Shown: in pieces, positions 57,901-64,000 of the stretch
Layout of the letters: every line of letters starts with the position of its first letter
Numbering within the stretch: position 1 is the stretch's first letter
Assembly (NCBI RefSeq): GCF_000383855.1
Contig: NZ_KB912877.1
Coordinates: 378,465-442,464, forward strand
Length of the DNA stretch: 64,000 bases
Direction of reading: 5' to 3'
Source of the DNA: Methylobacter marinus A45
Lineage (GTDB): Bacteria > Pseudomonadota > Gammaproteobacteria > Methylococcales > Methylomonadaceae
Program-made: the position numbers and the translations under genes
The notes under the pieces: model-generated
Databases searched by the model: none
What the model saw: the letters and a program-made list of their open reading frames with translations, nothing else
What the model was told of the DNA's origin: nothing

Positions 57901-58401
57901 TTAATCTGGCAGTCTTGAAAGTTTTTCTTGAACTTGAGTGGTGACGTCGATTTGTTCACTGGCATAGATAACGCCATCCGTCAGTAATAAATCGAAATTT
58001 TGGTCTTTGGCTATTTCACGGATCGCTTCAACAATGCGGCGTTGCAGTTTACCTAACTCATCATTGCGACGGATATTGAAATCCTCGCTAAATTCCTGCT
58101 GAGCTCTCTTGGCGTCTCTTTTCTTATTTAAAATGTCTTTTTCCAGATTCCGTCTTTCCGACTCACCCATGACGGAAGCATCCCTGGCCATTTTTTCTTC
58201 CAGATTTTGAATTTCCTTTTGCTGGGCAACCAGCTGCTTATCACGAGGTGAAAATTCCTGTTCCAGACGTTTTTTAGCTTTTTCGGCTTGTGGAGCTTTT
58301 TCAAGAACAGCCGGTATATTGACAAAACCGATCTTTAGATCGGCGAAGCTCACATTCGCAGTCAGCAATAGTCCTACAAATAAAGCAATTTTTGTTTTCA
58401 T
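57901..58401 (-). CDS. skp: Periplasmic chaperone Skp/OmpH
   Basis: 166 residues. The signal peptide ends ANVSFA. A short beta core (LKIGFVNIPAVLEK) is followed by long charged helices (residues 45-125), then LLTDGVIYASEQIDVT, the family C-terminal motif. Skp trimers hold unfolded outer-membrane proteins on the way to BamA, encoded just upstream 104 bases away. Confidence 0.94.
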   Translation of the reverse strand: MKTKIALFVGLLLTANVSFADLKIGFVNIPAVLEKAPQAEKAKKRLEQEFSPRDKQLVAQQKEIQNLEEKMARDASVMGESERRNLEKDILNKKRDAKRAQQEFSEDFNIRRNDELGKLQRRIVEAIREIAKDQNFDLLLTDGVIYASEQIDVTTQVQEKLSRLPD

Positions 58402-58505
58402 TGTTAAACCTATCTCCGGTTGTAGTTAAAATTAAATAGTTGGTAAAAATTGTTGATATATTAGTTAAATTATAGGGGATAAGCCTATTAAACCAAAAAC
58501 TTCTT

Positions 58506-60821
58506 CTAAAAATTTTGTCCGAAGTTAAATTGGAAATATTTTTTGTCATCTTCTATGGATTGAGTGACATTATTATTATCAATGTACTCATTCCTACCCG
58601 AATTTAAAGGCACTGCAATACTGACCGACAAAGCGCCAAACGGTGACAGCCATTCACCTGACAGTCCGGCCGAATATCTTAAGTTATCAACTTTAAAACC
58701 GTCGCTAACCGTTCCGGCATCAAAAAAAGTCCCCAACCGGATTGATTTAGTCTCCGGCATAAAAGGTACGGGGAAAAACAACTCGGCATTGCCGATTATC
58801 TTACTTGAGCCACCAAAAGGACGGGCTAGCGAATCGCGTGGACCCAATGTATTGGTATCGTAACCGCGCACAGATCCCCAACCACCGGCAAAATAGTTCT
58901 CAAAGAAAGGCAGGTCATCCGTCTTTCCATAACCGTCGCCATAGGCTATCTCTCCATGCAAACGCAGGGTAAAATCCTTGGCCAAGGGGAAATACTGCTG
59001 TTGTTTATAACTGACCTTGTAATACTGGAGATCGCTTCCGGGCACTGTCACCAAAGTAGAAAATCGTTGCTGTCCGCCTCTGTCAGGAAATATCGCCCGA
59101 TTCAAAGTATCGTGCGTCCATCCCAGCGATGGCGCCAAAGTCAGATACTTATCACCTTCTTTATTCATGAAATCCCGTATTTTAGTGGATGTAAAGTCGG
59201 TCGTTTTTAATTTGGTATGCTTTAGGTCGGTATTAAACTGCAACCGGTCATATTCATTCAATGGGATACCGAAGTTCACGCCGGTACTGATAACATCAGT
59301 AGTGTAGTTGGCGAGGTTGACTTGCGTAGCATCTCGCGTTGTATAGCCGAGGTCGTAGCCGAAACTCACGCCGTCCAATGTAAAATAAGGATTAAAAAAG
59401 CCGAACTGGTATTGCGTGAAATAATCACTGTTGTTAAAGGTCAGGTTCACGCGCTTGCCGGAACCAAAAACATTGTCCTGAGAAATATTGGCATTCAGGA
59501 CGATCCCCTGCGTTTGAGAAAAGCCAATCCCGGCCATCAAGTTGCCGGAGGCTTTCTCCACGACTGAATAATTCACGTCAATCTGATCCGAAGTCCCGGG
59601 GACCGGCGGCGTTTCAACATTGACCTCTTCAAAATAGCCCAATCGTTCCAGACGCGTTTTCGATCGCTCAATTTTTGAACTTGATGCCCAACTCGATTCC
59701 ATCTGGCGCATTTCCCGACGCAATACTTCATCACGTGTTTTAACATTACCGCTCATGTTGATACGTCTTACATAAACGCGTTTACCCGGATCGACAAAAA
59801 AAGTCATATCAACTGTTTTAGTATCTTCTTTGATTTCCGGCACCATGTTGACGTTTGCGAACGCATAGCCTTCATCGCCCAAGCGGTCGGATATCGCTTT
59901 CGAAGTCTCCGTGGCATTTTTTCTGGAAAAGATTTCCTTGGGTCCGACTTTGACGAGTTTTATAAGCTCTTCCGGGTTGACGACCAGATTGCCGGCCAAC
60001 TTTACTTTTTCAAGCGTATACACATCGCCTTCCTTGACATTGATGGTGACATAGATGTCTTTTTTATCCGGCGTGATTGCAACCTGGGTGGACTCCACCG
60101 AAAAATTGATATAGCCGCGATCAAGATAATAAGATCGTAATTTTTCCAAATCCGCCGATAATTTCTGCTTGGAATACTGATCGTTTTTAGTATAGAAGGA
60201 TAGAAGGTTCGAAGTGCTTAATTCGAATTTGCTCAATAGCGTTTTGTCGTCGAAGACGGTATTGCCGACGATATTGATTTGCTTGATTTTAGCGACCCGT
60301 CCCTCGGAGATTTTAATATGAATACCGACCCGGTTCCGAGTCAGGTTGGAGACTTCCGTATCGATCTTTAAACCGTACTTGCCGTGACTGAAATATTGGC
60401 GACTCAACTCCTGCTCAACCTTATCGAGCACCTGCCGGTCGAATACCTTGCCTTCGGCCAAACCGATCTGCTTTAAGGCTTTGGTCAAATCATCCTTGCT
60501 GAGGTCCTTATTGCCTTCAAAAATGATTTTTGCTATTGATGGGCGTTCCACGACATTAACAATCAGCGTGGAACCTTCTCTTTCCAGAGAGACGTCTTTA
60601 AAGAAGCCGGTTTTGAACAATGCCCTGATTGCCGCTCCGGCATTGTCCAGAGAAAATCTTTCACCTACATTAATAGGCAGATAGTTATAAACCGTCCCGA
60701 CAGAGATACGCTGAAGTCCTTTAACCTGAATATTCTCAACAACAAATTCTTCGTCACCTTTAACCGCTTGGGAAACGAGTAGTAATAGCAACAGCAAGCG
60801 CGAAAAAGTATTTGATCTCAT
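58506..60821 (-). CDS. bamA: Outer membrane assembly factor BamA
   Basis: 771 residues. The signal peptide ends near residue 22. Five POTRA domains (about 25-420: FVVENIQVKGLQRIS, IKQINIVGNTVFDDKTL, VYVRRINMSGNVKTRDEVLR and so on) precede a 16-strand barrel. The barrel contains the lid/insertion motif GSVRGYDTNTLGPRD (the VRGF/VRGY motif) and a terminal phenylalanine in FNFGQNF. It inserts beta-barrel proteins into the outer membrane. It is the first gene of the bamA-skp-fabZ-lpxA-rnhB series here; rseP, often upstream, is not present. Confidence 0.97.
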   Translation of the reverse strand: MRSNTFSRLLLLLLLVSQAVKGDEEFVVENIQVKGLQRISVGTVYNYLPINVGERFSLDNAGAAIRALFKTGFFKDVSLEREGSTLIVNVVERPSIAKIIFEGNKDLSKDDLTKALKQIGLAEGKVFDRQVLDKVEQELSRQYFSHGKYGLKIDTEVSNLTRNRVGIHIKISEGRVAKIKQINIVGNTVFDDKTLLSKFELSTSNLLSFYTKNDQYSKQKLSADLEKLRSYYLDRGYINFSVESTQVAITPDKKDIYVTINVKEGDVYTLEKVKLAGNLVVNPEELIKLVKVGPKEIFSRKNATETSKAISDRLGDEGYAFANVNMVPEIKEDTKTVDMTFFVDPGKRVYVRRINMSGNVKTRDEVLRREMRQMESSWASSSKIERSKTRLERLGYFEEVNVETPPVPGTSDQIDVNYSVVEKASGNLMAGIGFSQTQGIVLNANISQDNVFGSGKRVNLTFNNSDYFTQYQFGFFNPYFTLDGVSFGYDLGYTTRDATQVNLANYTTDVISTGVNFGIPLNEYDRLQFNTDLKHTKLKTTDFTSTKIRDFMNKEGDKYLTLAPSLGWTHDTLNRAIFPDRGGQQRFSTLVTVPGSDLQYYKVSYKQQQYFPLAKDFTLRLHGEIAYGDGYGKTDDLPFFENYFAGGWGSVRGYDTNTLGPRDSLARPFGGSSKIIGNAELFFPVPFMPETKSIRLGTFFDAGTVSDGFKVDNLRYSAGLSGEWLSPFGALSVSIAVPLNSGRNEYIDNNNVTQSIEDDKKYFQFNFGQNF

Positions 60822-60897
60822 GTAAACATCTAATGAAAAACATATTGTCAGGTATAAAAACTCGCAGGATTATAGCACAGTAAAGATTTTAAACGAG

Positions 60898-61878
60898 TTA
60901 AGCCCTATCAATAGGAAAACCCAGTACATCATTAATCGACGCGCTGTCCGACAATAGCATTAGCAAACGATCCAGACCGATGGCCATGCCCGAGCATTCC
61001 GGCAAGCCGGCCTGCAACGCAGCAACAAAACGGCCATCCTTGACTGAAGCAGGCAGGCTTTTTTGCCGCCTGATATCCAGTTCCTTATCGAAACGCCTGC
61101 CCTGCTCTTCGGCATCGGTCAATTCAAAATAGCCATTGCCCAGTTCAACACCATTGATAAACAGCTCGACCCGATCGACGATCAGTGGATTTTGCGCATT
61201 GATTCTCGCTAATGATGATTGGCAGGCGGGATAGCCGTATACCATGCATAAAGCATTTTGGCCCAAATGCGTCTGGACTTTATGGCTGAAAATAAAATCC
61301 AGCCATAGCGCATGATCGTGCCCGCAAATGCTGACGGCTTCAGGTAATTGATTAGCCAGTGCATAGGCACAATACCGCCGATAAGAAAACTCAAGCGGAT
61401 TCAGTTCGGTATAGCGGTGAAATATTTCCTCATAGCTGAATCGCTGCGTTGCCCGCAGCGGTCTGCGGTTAGCAAATAACAGAGTTATCAAGTCGGCGCA
61501 GTCATTCATCAAATCCGGCAACTTAAAGCCAACCCGATACCATTCAAGCAATGTGAATTCTGGATTATGGAAGCGTCCTGACTCACCGTTTCTGAAGGCT
61601 TTGGTTATTTGATAAATAGAACCGCTGCCGGCTGCGAGCAGCCGCTTCATGGCAAACTCAGGCGATGTTTGCAAAAACAGTGTTTGCTTCCGGGGCGATA
61701 AACAATATTCTGTGGTGAAAAACTCTAACTGCGGGTCTGTTCCGATGCCATGACTTAATAAAGGCGTTTCCACCTCAAGCACGGATCTTTCTTCAAAAAA
61801 GCCACGTATTGCAGCGAGCATTTGCGCTCTCAGACGCAAATGCTCTACGGGACATGTCGGCCGCCAATCACTCAGCAC
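60898..61878 (-). CDS. epmA: EF-P lysine ligase EpmA
   Basis: 326 residues, resembling the catalytic core of class II lysyl-tRNA synthetase without its anticodon domain. Motifs: VLEVETPLLSHGIGTDPQLE, FRNGESGRFHNPEFTLLEWY (motif 2) and GMAIGLDRLLMLLSD (motif 3). EpmA joins beta-lysine to EF-P. It starts with GTG overlapping the efp stop by one base (TAGTG), so efp and epmA are coupled. Confidence 0.95.
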   Translation of the reverse strand: MLSDWRPTCPVEHLRLRAQMLAAIRGFFEERSVLEVETPLLSHGIGTDPQLEFFTTEYCLSPRKQTLFLQTSPEFAMKRLLAAGSGSIYQITKAFRNGESGRFHNPEFTLLEWYRVGFKLPDLMNDCADLITLLFANRRPLRATQRFSYEEIFHRYTELNPLEFSYRRYCAYALANQLPEAVSICGHDHALWLDFIFSHKVQTHLGQNALCMVYGYPACQSSLARINAQNPLIVDRVELFINGVELGNGYFELTDAEEQGRRFDKELDIRRQKSLPASVKDGRFVAALQAGLPECSGMAIGLDRLLMLLSDSASINDVLGFPIDRA

Positions 61879-62447
61879 TAGTCTTTAGCGCGCGAGACAT
61901 ATTCACCGGTACGCGTATCCACCCTGACAACCTCACCGATTTGGACAAACAAAGGCACTCTGACTACCGCGCCAGTTTCCAGCGTAGCCGGCTTGCCGCC
62001 GCCGCCTGAAGTATCGCCGCGCACGCCAGGATCGGTTTCGGTAATGGCCAATTCGACGAAGTTGGGCGGGGCGACGGAAAGCGGCGCGTCATTCCATAAC
62101 GTTACGGTACAAAAATCCTGGTCTTTCAGCCAATTTTTAGCTTCGCCTACCGCTTTTCCATCGGCCTGATACTGCTCAAACGTATCCGGCACCATAAAAT
62201 GCCAGAATTCGCCGTCGTTATACAGGTATTGCATTTCCACATCGACAACGTCGGCCCCTTCTAAAGACTCGCCTGATTTAAATGTTCTTTCGATCACACG
62301 GCCAGTTTTGAGGTTTCTGATTTTTACCCGATTAAAGGCTTGTCCCTTTCCCGGCTTGACAAATTCATTTTCAATAATTGCACAGGGGTCATTATCCAAC
62401 ATGACTTTCAACCCGGCTTTAAATTCATTAGTACTATAACTAGCCAT
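61878..62447 (-). CDS. efp: Elongation factor P
   Basis: 189 residues, three domains. The modified lysine, Lys34, lies in [11 protein letters not shown] as in E. coli. The rest includes [14 protein letters not shown] and the C-terminal [22 protein letters not shown] relieves ribosome stalling at polyproline, which needs lysylation by EpmA (next gene) and EpmB (divergent gene). Confidence 0.98.
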   Translation of the reverse strand: MASYSTNEFKAGLKVMLDNDPCAIIENEFVKPGKGQAFNRVKIRNLKTGRVIERTFKSGESLEGADVVDVEMQYLYNDGEFWHFMVPDTFEQYQADGKAVGEAKNWLKDQDFCTVTLWNDAPLSVAPPNFVELAITETDPGVRGDTSGGGGKPATLETGAVVRVPLFVQIGEVVRVDTRTGEYVSRAKD

Positions 62448-62496
62448 TTTATCCTCGAGACTACAAACAATAATTAAAACTTAACCATTATAATAG

Positions 62497-63567
62497 ATGG
62501 CCACTACCGATAGAAACTTTAAAATAAGCCATTTCATGTCAGAGCAACAAAGCGAAACAGAACACTTTAATTCAAGCTGGCAACAGCAGCTTGCCGAAGC
62601 CTTTAATAATATTGAAGATTTATGTCATTATTTACACTTGCCACAGGATATCCTGCCGGTTTCGGCAGCGGCCGGCAGACGCTTTCCCTTGCGCGTTCCG
62701 CTCAGTTTTGCTGCAAGCATGGAAAAAGGCAATCCGCATGACCCCTTGCTCAGACAGGTATTGCCGGTCAACGATGAACTGCTTGCCCACCCGGGTTTCA
62801 GCGCCGATCCGGTCGGCGATCTTCAGGCCGCGACCGAATTCGGCGTACTGCACAAATACCAAAGCCGTGTCTTGTTCATCAATACCGGCAGCTGTGCCAT
62901 CAATTGCCGGTATTGCTTCCGCAGGAACTTTCCTTATGCCGACCTGCAACTGAGCAAACAAAAGGAAGACGCCGCAATCCGGTATATAGAACAGAACCCC
63001 GGCATTTCGGAAGCGATTTTAAGCGGCGGTGATCCGCTAGTGCTCAACGACGCCCGATTATCCAGACTTATTCAGCAACTGGGCCGTATCAAGCATTTAA
63101 AACGCATCCGGATACATAGCCGGCTGCCCGTCGTGCTACCCGCCCGAGTAACCGAAGCATTAATTGACACTCTGAGACAAAGTCCTGCCCAAATCATCCT
63201 GGTCATACATTGCAATCATGCCAATGAAATCAATGAGCGCGTGATTTCCGCCTGTGCGGCGCTCAAAAATAACGGCATCACACTGTTCAACCAATCGGTA
63301 CTGTTAAGAGGCGTCAATGATACGGCGGAACAGCTATGCGAGCTGAGCGAGCGCTTATTCAGCCATGGCATCATTCCTTATTATCTGCATTTGCTCGACC
63401 AGGCGATCGGAACGGGCCATTTTGAAGTCTGCGAACAGGAAGCGTTAACGCTAATGCGGCAGGTCCAGGCGATCCTGCCCGGCTATCTTGTACCGAAACT
63501 GGTTAAGGAAGTGGCCGGCATGGCCTCCAAACAGTACGTGCTGAATGACGCCAGCGGCTATCGCTGA
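62497..63567 (+). CDS. epmB: EF-P beta-lysylation protein EpmB (lysine 2,3-aminomutase family)
   Basis: 356 residues; the ATG at 62536 is an alternative start. Radical SAM cysteines are C133, C137 and C140 (CAINCRYCFRR). ILSGGDPL and HSRLPVVLPAR are also family marks, and a PLP lysine region lies near the C-terminus (VPKLVKEVAGMASKQ). It converts L-lysine to beta-lysine for EpmA. It is divergent from efp, 49 bases apart, so all three genes may share a control region. Confidence 0.95.
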   Translation: MATTDRNFKISHFMSEQQSETEHFNSSWQQQLAEAFNNIEDLCHYLHLPQDILPVSAAAGRRFPLRVPLSFAASMEKGNPHDPLLRQVLPVNDELLAHPGFSADPVGDLQAATEFGVLHKYQSRVLFINTGSCAINCRYCFRRNFPYADLQLSKQKEDAAIRYIEQNPGISEAILSGGDPLVLNDARLSRLIQQLGRIKHLKRIRIHSRLPVVLPARVTEALIDTLRQSPAQIILVIHCNHANEINERVISACAALKNNGITLFNQSVLLRGVNDTAEQLCELSERLFSHGIIPYYLHLLDQAIGTGHFEVCEQEALTLMRQVQAILPGYLVPKLVKEVAGMASKQYVLNDASGYR

Positions 63568-63602
63568 CCATCCGGTTTATATTGCAGTCTCCCAGGCCGG
63601 CA

Positions 63603-64000
63603 CTAATCCGCGATTACTTGATTGGCAATGCCGTGAGGCACATGCGCCGCGGCCACATGCTGGGCCGCGGATTCACAATGTTTTTTCTGATCATCGAAGA
63701 AAATATCGGCGCCAAAAGCTTTCAGGAAAGGTCCTTTGGCCATGCCGCCCAAAAACAGCGCCTCATCGATACGCACGCCCCAAGCCCTTAAGGTTCTGAC
63801 CACGCGTTCATGAGCGGGTGCAGAACGCGCGGTCACCAAAGCCGTCCTGATCGGTGACGACTGCGGATCGAACTGCGTCTGAATATAATGCAGCGCGGCC
63901 AGGAAGTCTTTAAAAGGGCCGCCCGGCAAAGGCGTTTTGGCCTCATTACGCTCATTCTCGGCAAATACTTGCAGCCCCTGCTGTTGATAGATACGCTCCG
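63603..64000 (-). CDS. Cytosolic 5'-nucleotidase (PF06189-like), C-terminal part
   Basis: The frame runs out of the window at base 64000, so only the last 131 or so residues are seen. They include IRTALVTARSAPAHERVVRT, WGVRIDEALFLGGMAKGPFL and KAFGADIFFDDQ, the HAD-like core of cytosolic 5'-nucleotidases of the 5_nucleotid family, and end with HGIANQVIAD. It would dephosphorylate nucleoside monophosphates. It is convergent with epmB. Confidence 0.88.
   Translation of the reverse strand, partial: ERIYQQQGLQVFAENERNEAKTPLPGGPFKDFLAALHYIQTQFDPQSSPIRTALVTARSAPAHERVVRTLRAWGVRIDEALFLGGMAKGPFLKAFGADIFFDDQKKHCESAAQHVAAAHVPHGIANQVIAD

Overview
The window looks like chromosomal DNA of a gammaproteobacterium. 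The gene families (SbcCD, YfbR, RppH, SrkA, EpmA/EF-P/EpmB, PyrC of the E. coli type, a BamA-Skp-FabZ-LpxA-RnhB cluster) and the mixed GC content would fit a Methylococcales-type methanotroph or a related aquatic genus. No methane-oxidation gene is present, so the genus is an inference. Almost everything is housekeeping. The accessory material is an RHS toxin tip at the left edge, a decayed stretch at 4.2-5.4 kb, a signalling/uptake operon at 29.8-38 kb and a dead IS200/IS605 element at 51.5-52.0 kb.

Layout. 0-2.5 kb: 3' part of an RHS polymorphic toxin with an AT-rich tip and a zinc-ribbon putative immunity gene. 2.7-6.2 kb: a membrane protein with a TerB-like tail, a 51-residue zinc-ribbon gene, degenerate DNA and a lipoprotein M48 protease. 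6.5-12.1 kb: sbcC, sbcD and a YfbR-type nucleotidase on the minus strand. 12.3-19.9 kb: the GTPase RbgA/YlqF, nadA, aspS with an FmdB-type zinc ribbon, pyrC, mlaA, rnt and grxD, separated by clear bidirectional hairpins and intergenic palindromes. 20-26 kb: argD-argF, an SH3-domain membrane protein, ilvD, argA and a CpdA-type phosphodiesterase. 26.8-29.8 kb: rppH, a HAD phosphatase and a polytopic membrane protein resembling lycopene cyclases of the CrtYc/CrtYd type.

29.8-38 kb is a minus-strand operon of two periplasmic substrate-binding proteins with no ABC permease, a 1359-residue hybrid histidine kinase/diguanylate cyclase and a TonB-dependent receptor. It reads as a ligand-sensing and outer-membrane uptake module and is the most system-like locus here. 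38.2-44.7 kb: a TusA-like protein, cysG, a small cytochrome c, an unknown membrane protein, argG and a sulfide:quinone reductase-like flavoprotein with a YgaP-like membrane partner. 45.3-51.2 kb: the pyruvate dehydrogenase operon aceE-aceF-lpdA followed by two tiny paralogous membrane proteins. 52-54.8 kb: a GH17-GT2 fusion probably making beta-glucan. 54.9-60.8 kb: srkA, then rnhB, lpxA, fabZ, skp and bamA on the minus strand, without lpxD or lpxB. 60.9-63.6 kb: efp-epmA and divergent epmB, a complete EF-P lysylation set. The right edge holds a truncated cytosolic 5'-nucleotidase.

No tRNA, rRNA, CRISPR array, riboswitch or replication origin was recognised. All family assignments come from reading motifs by eye; no database search was run.
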